From: Phanerodontia chrysosporium | Lineage: Eukaryota; Basidiomycota; Agaricomycetes; Polyporales; Phanerochaetaceae | Reading direction: 5' to 3' | NCBI GenBank assembly: GCA_001910725.1 | Contig: MJGA01000009.1 | Location: 186,001 to 250,000 of the forward strand | DNA length: 64,000 bases | Notes under the pieces: generated by a model | Told to the model about the DNA's origin: nothing | Database searches by the model: none | The model's input: the letters and a program-made list of their open reading frames with translations, nothing else | Position numbers and translations under genes: made by a program | Shown: piece by piece, positions 24,217-35,537 of the stretch | How positions within the stretch are numbered: the first letter of the stretch is position 1 | How the letters are laid out: each line of letters starts with the position of its first letter

Positions 24217-27120
24217 CTAACACTCCTCGTCGTCTCGCAGCAACTCCGCCATGGGGTCGGCGGTGTTAGCCTGGGGGTCATCGAGATCGACAGGCGAGGC
24301 CAGTGCCGCAGCGCAGCCAGCTTCGTATGTCGAGAGCCGCCGGCTGTGCTTGACGAACAGCGTGTCGTCCTCGCTCTCCCAGTCAATGTCCTCCACCGCG
24401 CTCGTCTCGCCAGAGTCGGGTAGGGGTGTGTGAGGCAGGGATGGGGAGGCGGACGAGCTGCCCACACTCTTGGCGTCGTGCTCAGGCTCGTCCTCGAGCT
24501 CCCTGTCGGGCACAGGGAAGCGGATGAGATAGGCGATGAACGTCGAACACGCTGCGGCGATGAAGACGTTTTGTATGCTCCCTGCATAGGCGTCTCGTGC
24601 GGCGCGCTGCAGATCTGGCGGCAGCTCCGCAACAAGGGTAGCTGAGTGCCTGATCCTCGAGATAAGCTGGAACAATGGCGTGTCAGCTGTTGGCAATGGC
24701 TACATGGCAGGAAGGGCAGTACCTCCTCTGAACCTTGGCCAGAGATGCGCTTATGCAGTTCCGTGTTTAGGCTCGACTGGAAGATAGCAGAGGACAGTCC
24801 AACGCCAGAGACTTGGCCTGAACTCGCTCATTGTCAGAGACTGTGCCGGCCAGTACGCCCAGTCGTACGCACCTACGCCACGCCAGAACTGGCTGAATCC
24901 AGTGCCAATCGCAAGGGCTGACGCTAGTTGCAGGCTAAACACCCAGCCTATCGAGACGAGTCAAGGCATCCACTCACCAGGGATGTGCGACAGAAGTGCG
25001 ACTGCGTTGAGGTACGATCAGTTTGGACCGTAACATCCCTGAGCATGTGCACTTACTGAGCATAGTTTGCAGCACAACGGCATTTCCGAATCCAAGGGGG
25101 AACTGCGTGTGACGTTAGCTCGCTGCACAACACGGACGTGGGTCGTGCACTGACAATTCCCAGCCATAGAACCAGCGGGTGTGATTTCTCAGTCATCCTG
25201 CTGATCATCACTGCCGAAATGAAGGGCAGGATGCCGCACACGAGGGTCACGGTCCTGTAGCGTCCAGTACGGTGCATGATCCATCTGGGTCCAGTGCGTG
25301 AGTGCTCGTCATGGACTATCCTAGCACTGTAGACTCACCCAGCAAAGAGCGATCCGAACGAGAGCGAGACACCATTGGGGATTAGATGTGCCCCTGCACA
25401 AGGTCGTCAGTATCAAGGACATTACAGCTGCCCTGTTACTCACCGGCCTCGCCGGCGCTGGTAAGCATGACTGTCTGGAACCAGGTCGGGAGGTTGTACA
25501 TGATCGCGAAGTTGCACATTGAGACCATGAAGCTTGCAGTGCCGACCAACATCGGCACCTTCATCTTCACGAGAGAAGGAGGCAGGATCGGCTCGCTCGC
25601 ATACTTGATCTCTACCACGAAGAAGGCAACGGCGAGGACGATGGAGGTGGCGAATGTCATGTACACCAGGGGCGAAGACCACTGCAAAACCGTGTACGTC
25701 AGCACCTTTTCTGACAGGACGATCCCCCTCAACTGACCGGCTGCTCATTGCTGTATCGTGCCGTGAGGAAGACCAGGAATGATAGGACCTGCAGATAGAG
25801 TTTAGCGACTGAATTGCTAGTGACGGGCTCAATTACTGACAGCACCAAACAGCGCGAAGCTTCCGCTGTAGTCGATCTTCTTCAAGATCTCCTTGGCGCT
25901 CGCACTCCGTCCCTACGGCAATGAGTCAGCCGTGTCGTCTACGCGAGACACCAACGGGGAAGAGTAACATACAGGCGTCGGGTAGTGCAGGTACCACGAC
26001 GTGAGAGCGAGCGAGAGCGCAAAGAGGGGAAGCTGCGACAGGAAAGCCCACCGCCAGCCAAACCTACAGCAAAGCGTCGGTGAGTAAACTCTGGACAGAA
26101 GCTTCGGCCTAGTGCGTACCGATCGTTAATGAAGCCTCCAAACGGGCCGCCGAGTCCCATGCCCAGCTAGAGAATTCTCAGCGTCATTGGCGTCTCTCGA
26201 AGCGCATTGAACGACCTACGCTCTCGAAGATTGCCGCGACGCCTTGTGTCAGGCCTCGTGACTGCGATATATCACTTTCAGTGCCGCTCCGCATTCTCCC
26301 GTGAATGGTACGTACCCGCATGCTGTACATGTCGCAGGTGATAATTCTGCCGAAGAAGTGAGCTAATGCGCGCTTCCCAGGGGCGAACCGCAGCGAACTC
26401 ACGACGCGGTGGTGAAGACTCCGCCTCCGCCCATCCCGGCCACCTGCGCAGCACTGTTAGGGTCGCGTCGTGGAATATATTCGAGGACGCACAAATCGCG
26501 CTGCGATTAGCATCTCCATACTGTTCGACAGGCCACAGACGGCCGTGCCCACCGCGGCGAAGGTGACGGCGGTTTGGTTCGCCGCCCGTCGTCCCATGGC
26601 ATTGCATAGGCGACCGTATAGGGGTGTGAACGTGCATGTCGCGAGCAGGTATCTGGGTACAGGGTGTGTTCAGCATCGATGGTGTCAAGGAAACCTGGGC
26701 GTGCACCCACGCTGTCCCCAGCCAGCTTGCTTGGTGCGACTTTTGGAAGTCCGACGATATCGAGGACAATACTGCTCACGACGTCAGATACAGGCTACAA
26801 ACACCACAACAGCCTCACGTACAGGTTGCTACCATGGTCGCTGGAGAGATATCGCGTGGCGTCAGACGGGACACTAGAGTTCACACTGACGCACTCACTG
26901 TTTAGAGCCTATGAGACGGTTAGCAGACGTCATTGCAACTGCGCGGAGATAGACGCACCGACAGGAAATTGGCTATCCACACTCCTATGAGGATACCATA
27001 GCGAGTATTGCGAGGCAGCTCCAACGGCCCAAGGGTCTTATGGGGCTTGAGGCCATAGTTTTGACGATGTCCATGGACCTGGACGGACTCTAGTAGTCGT
27101 GTATGTTCGCTAGCGGTCAT
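24217..27120 (-). CDS. MFS transporter, copy A (vacuolar-type)
   Basis: A many-exon gene encoding a 14-helix-like major facilitator. Recognisable pieces in order: an N-terminal tail with EHTRLLE, the first helix RYGILIGVWIANFLS, a 10-nt micro-exon (26900-26909) giving ALN, then SHQASWLGTA, YGRLCNAMGRRAANQTAV, GLTQGVAAIFES, GLGGPFGGFINDR, TWFQTVMLTSAGEAG, HLIPNGVSLSFGSLFAGW and a cytosolic acidic C-terminus (stop 24217). The GRLxxxxGRR loop and the drug/amino-acid antiporter-like C-terminal half resemble fungal vacuolar basic amino acid or multidrug exporters. The acidic dileucine near the N-terminus is a typical vacuolar sorting signal. Substrate unknown. The start at 27120 matches copy B; an in-frame ATG at 27165 would add 15 residues. 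Confidence 0.78.
26900..26909 (-). other. 10-nt micro-exon in MFS copy A
   Basis: The minus-strand segment GCTCTAAACA is bounded by ATAG upstream and GTGAGT downstream. It restores helix 1 as FLSALNTT, and copy B has an equivalent 10-nt exon at 58804-58813. Confidence 0.6.
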
Positions 27121-28553
27121 TAGTGGTCGTGAAAGGGGAGAGTGGTCCGCTTGACAATCTCGCATCCATTATGTAGGAGCGACGGAGGCGCCCCTGAAAA
27201 GATTTCTTGCAAGGACGTGGTGCAATCAGCGTGCCCAGGTCGCGGATCCAACCTTGACGCGGAGGGTCTGCCACCTCGCAGAATCGAGAACAAGCCTCGA
27301 GTGTAATGCGGCTGAGAAGAACTGAGGAGGCACCGCGTTATTGGACAGGCGATGTGGCATTCCAAATTGAGGAAGACATGACACGGCTTTACGTTCCTGA
27401 CAGGGGCTTCTGAATATTCTCAAGCGTGATATCGTAGGCGCGGCGAGATGGCGGTGCGGTCGACCTCGTCTGTCCCCGTGGAGAACCGGGAGCTTATTCA
27501 CTTCGAGGCTGGAGCTCTGCACGTCTGGGAACTCATCCTGTTAGCTGAAGTGTAGCTGGAGCAGAGTAAACACTGTTTCTTACTCTTTACCCGGTTCGCT
27601 TGGATCCCAGAATACAGTACCGCTCTTTTCGACGTGTCAGTGGTAAATCTCTCGGCATATCGGTGGAGTCGGTCAAATGACAAGCGCAACACAGCTCAGG
27701 AGACGTGACCGAGAGTTGATTCGGTTATACGGACGTAAGTTGCCTTGAGAAGACAACCAACGAAAGCCGTCGGTCTTCTAACTGTATGATAACCGCCGCT
27801 CGCAATCCCATCACGGATGGTGCAATACGATAGCGCGCACAGGAATGATCTCGGTAGAGCCTTTTGAACTTCGATTCCCTCCGCTAGGTAGCCCTGAGAA
27901 ATGTATAGATAGGACGTAGCATGGCCACTGTGAATATGGAATAGGGCTGTAAGCGTACACATTGAATGCGACGGAAGCCACTGCAGATTCCGACGACCTC
28001 GAAGCCAACGACGATTCTCCATTCGCCTTCTGACTCCAATCTCGTTAAAAGCCGCTACTGTTGTCGCCACGATTGGAGTGGGATAGACCGTGTCTCGGTC
28101 GCTACGAACCGCCCCGATGTGAGTAACATGACACTCTTGCATATTGCACTCTTGCTAGCGGACTGAAGTGCTTTGTCACGGCTGTACATTGAAGTCGATG
28201 TAAGCAGCAAGCTGATAACTAAGTTTCTGACAGATACTAAGCGATATGTGAACTCTATGTTCACGCCATGGTCCTCAGCGTTGGGCGACGAACACACTTT
28301 CCGAAAGAAGACAGAAGCAGTTGAGTAAACAATTATGTAAGCTACATCTACACAACGTCCGCTCGCGGGTGAAGCTCAAGCTCAGAACTCTCTTGCAGGA
28401 CTGCCTAGTCATCTCATTCGCCGTTGATCGACTAACGTACACGACCGCAGACCCGCGCATGCCCGCTCATACCTTCAGCCTGAGGATGAGGTCGCCTCCA
28501 CACAGCCATATCGCCGTACGCCCCACATCCTGGACCTCATACCCACCACGGGC
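27121..28553. other. Intergenic, MFS A to sedolisin B
   Basis: About 1.4 kb containing the promoter of MFS A. A 148-codon minus-strand frame (27696-28142) has no domain and no splice partner; I do not call it. Confidence 0.45.
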
Positions 28554-30584
28554 TCACAGACCTGCGGCCGCCCTGAGAGCAGGAAAGTTAGGCGTCCCAA
28601 GGCCGGTCACGGGATCCCATCCTTTGCTTGCAGGGAACCCGTTAGTGCCGCACCCAGGATTGTCGCCAGTGGTGACGTCGAAGAAGGCTTGTGGGTTCGC
28701 ATACAGAAATGGGTTCAGGAAGCCGAGCGGGCTCTTCCCATTGCCTATAAGCTCGTCATTGATCAGCGACACGATGCTGGCGAAGATCGGCGTCGAGCAG
28801 CTGGTCCCGTCGACGCCCTGGAGCTCGCCGTCGACGACGATCCCCAGGTTGTGTCCGATGGCGGCGACGTCCGGGTACGCCCGCCCCGCCGGGTTGAATT
28901 TGCCCTTGTTCGCACTGCCGAGACCGGCGAGGTATGTTTGTACAGCCGAAGCCTGATAAGACGGTGCCGCGAAGATGTCCGAGAAGCCGCCAGAGGAGAA
29001 GTTCGCAGCGGTCTCAGTGTGCGCGGGCGATGTCAAGGCAGTAGCGCCAACAGAAGTCATGCTAGTGCACTTTAGTTGCGGCGCCAGCGAGAGACGGGGA
29101 AACTCACAAAGGACATCCCGAAGGGAAGGTAGGTACGAATTTCGAGCAGCTTTGCGAGGACGAGCCTGACACACCGCCGTCACCAGAGGAAAACAGGATG
29201 GACGTTCCACGTGCACCTAGCTGAGCATAGGCGTTACACAGCTTACTGCTCAAGATTGGTGAGTAGGTACACGATTCGTTCTGTTTCAGAACTCACCTTG
29301 CTAGAGCCGGCGAGATATCGGGTTCGTCCTCGCCGTAGCTGGTGGATAAAACCTGTGGCGGATGGTTCTCATTGAGAAGTGCATTGATAATGTCCAGGAA
29401 TCCCCCTAGTGCGCCGTCATGGTTCTGCTCGCCGACAGAGATGAAGGTGACCGGAACTCCAGAGGCGATGCCTACTGCATACTGAATGTCCAGATTCTGT
29501 GAAATGTGAGTGTCTAGGCTCTCCATATTGTGAAGACAAACGCACAGCTTCAATCCCCGCTTGACTTCCCTTCTGTGGGTTCCGCCCGCCGTCGAGGGTT
29601 TGCAGTGCGAACTGCTGACCTGGAAGATCAGGCCGGAACTCGTGCAAGAATGTCTGCGCAGTTTCAATCAGCGATAAATACACATGAACTTAGAATGTGA
29701 ATACAGACCGCGAGATCGTTCTGATTGGCGAACTGCTCAATGAACCCGCTCACGGCTAGCTTGTTAGAGCTCTGCGAGCCCCTCACGACGTCGGGATGTG
29801 GTACAGCGTGTATACGCAGGCAGGTGTCACGCCGTCGGCCAAGCAGCCGGACGTCGGAGTTGCATTGTTGGCGCTGCGGTGCATGGACAATGGAGTCGTG
29901 ACAAGGGGCGTCCTGGAGCGAGGGTTCGGGAATCTGTCGCAATTAGCGTGAGATGGCACCTCGGGCAGAAGGCTGTAACACGCGGCTCACGAGACGGTGG
30001 GGTAGACAAAGTCAAGATGACCCTCGAGCTCTGGCGGCACCGAGTATCTCATCGTCCGTATCACCTGCTGGCCCGTCACAGTGTGAGTGTAGACGTTGAA
30101 ATCAGCGTCGAGCAGCTCGTTCGCTTTGCTGACGGGAACTGCGATGCTGAGCCAGTCGCCCGCAGCCGTCGCTTTCGTGGCATTGATCCCAGCCTGCTGG
30201 AGCCATTCCTCAACGGCGGACACCGTCTCCGTGGACGGCGCAACCAGCGCCTCAACCTGACATAGGCACATTACTGTTATCACATGGAGCTTGACCCGAG
30301 CAATCAGGTGGGCGAAAACCACATACCTCTGCTTTGCTTAGGTGCTGCCCATATGATGGGCTGCCGGGCGTGCTGACATTGTAAAGCGCATCGATCAGAC
30401 GCTCTGGGTTGCTCTGCACGAGGGCGATGCGCAGGCGGACCGTGGTGTTGGCAGCCGCAGGGCCTGTCCGGACGAAGCCAGCCGCCGGATACGAGCGCGA
30501 CTCGTGCACCTTCATGTTCCGCGCCACAGGCTTCGCGAATACCAGCGCGAGCATGGCAGAGAAGACGGCAAGTGTGGACACCAT
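28554..30584 (-). CDS. Secreted sedolisin (tripeptidyl peptidase, S53), copy B
   Basis: Paralogue of the gene at 19972, on the opposite strand. Exons 1 (30327-30584) and 2 (29991-30256) have exactly the lengths of copy A. The signal peptide is MVSTLAVFSAMLALVFA. The catalytic residues are retained: Glu and Asp in GIEA-NLDIQY, Asp in SSGDGG, Ser in GTSCSTP. The end GWDPVTGLGTPNF matches copy A. In exon 3 (29709-29933) the frame breaks after TLYHIP and resumes as RGSQSSNKLAVSGF one base out of phase, near a GGG run at 29793-29795. No intron can fit there. Either one base is missing from the assembly or the gene has a recent inactivating lesion; all else looks functional. The stop is at 28554. 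Confidence 0.83.
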
Positions 30585-31581
30585 CTCGCCGGCGGAGAAC
30601 ACGACAAAGGCAAGGCGCAGCCTTGATGTCGTCGACGCGGGGCGGAGAATGGCACTTGAGGCTCCTGCGCTCCCGTCCGACGCTCGTTCTTGTAGGCCAT
30701 GAGCCCGACAAAGGCCTCGCAGCGCCGCGAGTCGCTGGGCACAGGAGGCACCGGAGCCACATGCCGTCCGTCGCTCTGATGGCATTTTTCCTTGGCGTCC
30801 AGCCGCACGCAGCTTCAAGACAAAAGGGCCTCTTTTCCGTGTGCGCATGCAACGGGAGATGCATTTGCTTGGATACGGAAACATAAGACGTTCATGAGAA
30901 GAGACGGTTTCGATGGTAGCCAGGCGGTATCAGCTGGTCCGCGTCGACATGACTCTAATTGTCTGGGGTTGAGTTACTAACTGCAAGAGCTCGTCAACTT
31001 ACACTCGCCATAATGTCGGACATCTTCCACGATATAAGTAGCAGTGAAAGCACTGCTAGCCCTCGTCAGTGGTCGTGGTATCAATGTGAACAAAAGAGAG
31101 AACTCACTCAGTGTATACGAATTCTACTTATTGTACTGACACCCACCTGCTCGGCATGGCCTTCATATTCCTATCCTCGAGATAGCTTGAAGTGCGCCGT
31201 CGTCATAGTAATGCAGTCATCCAGAAATTGAACAGGCGGCGGTTGCGACTCACGACGACGTAATCTCTAGAGCTCATGGTAAAGTTTGATATTCGATATC
31301 GAAAGTCAAAAGCCGATCTCTGACTTGTAACCATATTTTTGAAATCTTCTATGCCCAAGAACATCGAGACCTTTTCGTGGTGGTGGTAAAGCGGCAACCC
31401 TGGAGGTTCAACGCAAAATGCCCGACATATGGCGACATATGCCATGAAAGGCAGCAGGCGCGCACGGGCGCCCCGCCCGATGTCTTACTGTACTTGGCGT
31501 CCGCGGGTCTCGTGCTTGACGACCGCCATCTCATCCAGATACCCTCATTTCCGACAAACGATCCGATATTCGGTCTTTAAT
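30585..31581. other. Divergent promoter region, sedolisin B / PP2C
   Basis: About 1 kb between divergent genes. Several short frames occur on both strands near 30600-30900, but none has a domain. Confidence 0.45.
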
Positions 31582-33099
31582 ATGAGCTGGGCTCATCTGC
31601 GGCTGTGGCATCGCTGCACGCGGCACCGACGCCTCTCCCGAACGGCCGCCACAGTCGCCACGTTAGTCGGCGTCGCCGGTCCCGCGTACTACTTCTCGAG
31701 GAAGGCTAGCATTCATTTGGATACCGAAGACGATGCTGCAAAAAACATACCCGCCAGCATTGCCACCCCTCCCCAGGGTATACAAGGGGTCGAGCTAGAG
31801 CTGCGTCGATGGGAATACTCGGCGTGGTATGACCATGACATCCTGCAGATTCCACGCTGGGACTTCAACTCAATTCCAAGGTGAGGTTCGTTCTCGGGAT
31901 TAGTCGGTTCCCAGCTGATGACGTGCTATAGGGAGAATGACCCCGACGAATACACCTCCTTCCACCTCTTCCACACGTCCCGGCATCAATGGTCCTACTT
32001 TGGCGTTTTCGATGGTCTGTCAGGCCCGGAGACGAGCTATTGGGTCTTCAACAACTTGGTTTCTACGATTTCAAAGCACATGCGCAGACTCTATGTCTCA
32101 TGGCCTCAGACGCGCTCCGATCTGCCATCTACTGCGGACGTAGAACAGGCTTTCAAGGACGCTTTCGAGGCTGTGGACAACGCCCTTGTCCACGATACTG
32201 CCCATGAGGCTCTTCAAGTCCCAGTCCGGGACGAGGCTGTCGAGGTGCTCACGCCTGCGTACACTGGATCGTGCGCTACCGTGGCTTCCTACCATGCACA
32301 GACTCGCCTCCTCCACATTGGTCATGTAGGCCACTCGCGCGCGGTTCTTGGACGCCGCGTCGCTCGCCCAGACGGGCGTGGCTACATATATGAAGTGCGA
32401 CAGCTCACCACTGATCACATAAGCCAACCAATGTCCGAGGAATTGTGTCCACCCAGCTTGAACCCGCCAAATGCACAGGACGATTCACACCCAGAGCTGA
32501 CTGTCTCTCGCGCATTCGGCTTTGGAAGATACAAGTGGCCCGCAGATCTGCAAAAGCGTCTTGCGGAGAAGCGTCTCCTCAACATCCCTCCAGGTGCATC
32601 ATATACCCCACCGCTGTCTCTCTCTGCCAGCCCGGAGGTCGTCACGACAAAAACTGAGTCTGGGGACTTTCTGATCCTTGCCGGACAAGGATTTTGGAAC
32701 CGTCTCACGAACGCAGAGGCCGTCGGGCTCGTAGGCTGGTGGCTTGAATCGAGAGGATTCGATCCCAAAGGCGACTACCGCAACACGAGACGACAGCCGC
32801 AATCTCCCAAGGACCTGCCCGTAACAGAAAATCAAAATCTCACCCCAAGGATGAGACCGCGTGACGAAGACCCTCGATTCGTCAACCTAGACTACAACGT
32901 CGCGACGCATCTCCTCAGAAACGCATTAGGTGGCGCAGACTGGCGACGAGTCAATGCAGAACTGTATCCATACTCTGAGGATGAGCTTTCGTCACGAAGG
33001 TGCGGCTCTCGCTCCACGTTCTTCCAATCTTGCGTCTTCGACTGGCTGACCTGCGCCTACAGAGAGGATATGTCTGTTTTCGTGATATTTTTTTCCTAA
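31582..33099 (+). CDS. PP2C-fold protein, copy A, likely pseudophosphatase
   Basis: Three exons (31582-31880, 31932-32999, 33063-33099). A basic, Arg-rich leader with a hydrophobic stretch (ATVATLVGVAGPAYYF) suggests a mitochondrial or membrane-anchored protein, like fungal Ptc5/pyruvate dehydrogenase phosphatases. The PP2C fold is recognisable: VFDGLSGPETSYW, SCATVASYHAQTRLLHIGHV, LTVSRAFGFGRYKWP, THLLRNALGGAD and EDMSVFVIFF. Several metal ligands are altered compared with copy B: VFDGHNG becomes VFDGLSG, GDSRAV becomes GHSRAV, and ASDGLW becomes AGQGFW. Loss of these Asp/His residues implies loss of catalysis, so the protein may act as a regulator. The reading frame is intact over about 470 residues, which argues against simple decay. 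It is in tandem with copy B. Confidence 0.8.
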
Positions 33100-33441
33100 A
33101 ATACCTATCTGATCTAATCTACGCGGGGATTTAGACTTATATCACTCGCAAAGCAATATCTCTTGTAGCCTGTATGGTCTGTCAGACGTACGCATGCCTC
33201 GCCAGGACTCGTGCCGTGTGGTAATCAGCCGGTGTGGTGTGCGGGATATAGCTGCGCACATTTCTGCGCACAGACCGTCGGGGTCGGAGCGCCACGTTGC
33301 CACATATGTCCAGAGAGCGCATCAATTGATGCGCCTGCCTTCCCGAATTGTGGTTGGGCATCCTTGGCCGGCGACCACCATCTTCCCCTGCTCCAGCTTT
33401 GGCTGTTCGACATTCATCGTCAGCTGTAGCGGTGTCACCTG
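33100..33441. other. Spacer between tandem PP2C genes
   Basis: About 340 bp holding the terminator of copy A and promoter of copy B. No gene is seen. Confidence 0.5.
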
Positions 33442-34951
33442 ATGCAGACTTTTTCCCTGCACTCCTTCTCTCGATATGCTAGGAATCATCGTCTGATCTC
33501 GTCGGCTGTTGCGTCTACGGCTGTGCTAGGCATCGGAGGCGCAGCATTCTGGTTCTCCAACAGGCGGATCCACCTAGATATCGAAGTCTCTCAGGCACGC
33601 GATGCTGTGCGGAAGTCGGCTCATTCTGGCGCAGACCTGGCAGGCTGGGAGACGAAACTACGTCGGGCTGAGCAGACACGGGTGTTTGATGAGGTTACGG
33701 GCATTTGGCGGTATGATTCTGTGTCACTGCCGAGGTAAGAGTACAAAAATATGTCACTCTGTACGCTTATAACATCGGACAGCAACAATCCTATGGAGGA
33801 TTGCTCAGTACAGAGCATGTATGCCGTTCCTGATGGTCACCACTCCTGCTTTGCTGTGTTCGACGGTCATAATGGCCCTCAGACGAGCAACTGGCTATCT
33901 CAGAACCTCTTATATGCTTTAATACCTAGCCTGGGCGACCTGTACAGCCGCGTAAAGGGTGCCTCACCAGGAGACGACCCCCCTGTCGAGGAGATCGAGA
34001 GGACTATCAAGGATACCTTCAGACGCATCGACGACGAGATAGTCCTCGAAGCAGCAGAGAAAGCTCTTCGTGCCTCTACTTGGGAAGAGAGTGCGGAACT
34101 TCTTGCTTTGGCATACTCAGGCTCGTGCGCCACGGTTGCCTTCTACGATTCCCACAGCCGGCTTCTCCATGTCGGCGCGGTGGGAGACTCGCGCGCTGTC
34201 CTCGGACGCCGCGTCGCGCTCCCAGACGGGCGCGGCTACGTGTACGAAGTGCGGGAGCTCACCGTCGACCAGAACGGCTGGAACCCCGCCGAGCAGTCCC
34301 GTCTTCTGTCTCAGCATCCTGGCGAGCTCATCGTGCAGAACGGCCGGGTGATGGGGTGGGGTGTCTCCCGCGCCTTCGGAACGGGAGATGGAAGTGGCCT
34401 CTGGATCTGCACAAACAGCTCCTGGAGAAGGGCCTGGTCAAGTCCCCACCATCCAAGCTGAAGACCCCTCCGTATCTGATCGCCGAACCGGAGGTGACCA
34501 CGACCAAGATCGAGCCTGGCGACTTTCTCATCATCGCGAGCGACGGGCTCTGGGAGTGGCTCACGAGCGAAGACGCGGTCGGCCTCGTTGGCTGGTGGCT
34601 GGACTGGAGGGCGTCTGATCCCAATGGCTCGGTGCGCCAGCGTGGGCGACAACCTCTGCTTCCCAAGGAGCTCCCTGTATCTGGCGATTACGACCCTGAT
34701 GCTATTCGCCTGAGAACGTCCAGCCAAGAGCTGCGCTTCGTGAATAAGGACGACAACTCTGCTACACATCTCGTCAGGAATGCTCTGGGTGGTGCAGACG
34801 AGGAGCGTCTTGCCAGGTTGATGAGCTTGGAACCCGGTCTAGAGTGTAGACGTAGAAGGTTTGTCCTTCCGCACGTGAATGTCTTCATGAACGCTCCTGA
34901 GCAGTGTTTGGCAGGGATGATATCAGTGTACAAGTCGTGTTCTTCTCGTGA
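33442..34951 (+). CDS. PP2C phosphatase, Ptc5/PDP-like, copy B
   Basis: Exons 33442-33734, 33783-34858 and 34915-34951. The leader (MQTFSLHSFSRYARNHRL plus a hydrophobic segment) resembles a mitochondrial presequence with a membrane anchor. Catalytic motifs are complete: SNNPMEDC, VFDGHNGPQTS, SCATVAFYD, VGDSRAVLGR, ASDGLWEWLT and the final DDISVQVVFF. THLVRNALGG is the signature of the Ptc5/pyruvate dehydrogenase phosphatase group, which dephosphorylates mitochondrial PDH E1. The frame breaks by one missing base near the GGG at 34383-34385, between VSRAFG and KWPLDLHKQL. Copy A reads straight through this place, so the base loss is specific and probably an assembly error or recent mutation. 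The last intron is at the same site as in copy A. Confidence 0.82.
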
Positions 34952-35537
34952 GAAACCTTTTTGGACTATATTGGAGCCCGCCGCGTTGGATCTACAATCG
35001 TTGAGAATCTGGTCGCCTTAACTGAGCCTCTCCGAGGAGTCTTCCTGATGGTTTTCATGGATAAACATTTACGTCGACAGCTCAATGTATGCGTGGATTC
35101 CCGCACAAAGGCTATCGATGCTTTGCCGGTGAGTCCTTACCACGCCTTTGTATTGCGACTAAACATCCCGAAGCAATGTTTTAGCGGCGGACATAAGTTG
35201 ATTATTGGTACGCACCCGACTTCTGCGATGACCGTACCTGCTTCTGAGCCTCACTCTGACAGGTTTCACTCCGGTTCAAAAGCCGGACCGCCTACTCTAT
35301 CTCAACGCGTAAGAACGAGTTTGTCAAGACGTACTTTCCACGCCTAGCACTTCCTATGTTTCTACCCAATGGAACTGACACGTCAAACACATCCAACGTT
35401 CTGGAGAGTACTCATGGTTATTACACGGTTCTCTCACGCTCTTCACAGCAGTCGTGGGCGGTGTACCGCCGCCCTATATCTGCGAAGCCAGCCCTTCCAG
35501 ACGCAGTCTCACCTCCACCTTCTCCGTACCAGCAAGG
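34952..35537. other. Intergenic, PP2C B to methyltransferase
   Basis: About 585 bp with no supported frame; it should contain the promoter of the methyltransferase gene. Confidence 0.5.

Noticed and set aside
27696..28142. 148-codon minus-strand frame upstream of MFS A
   Set aside because: No domain, signal or splice partner; composition is not clearly coding.
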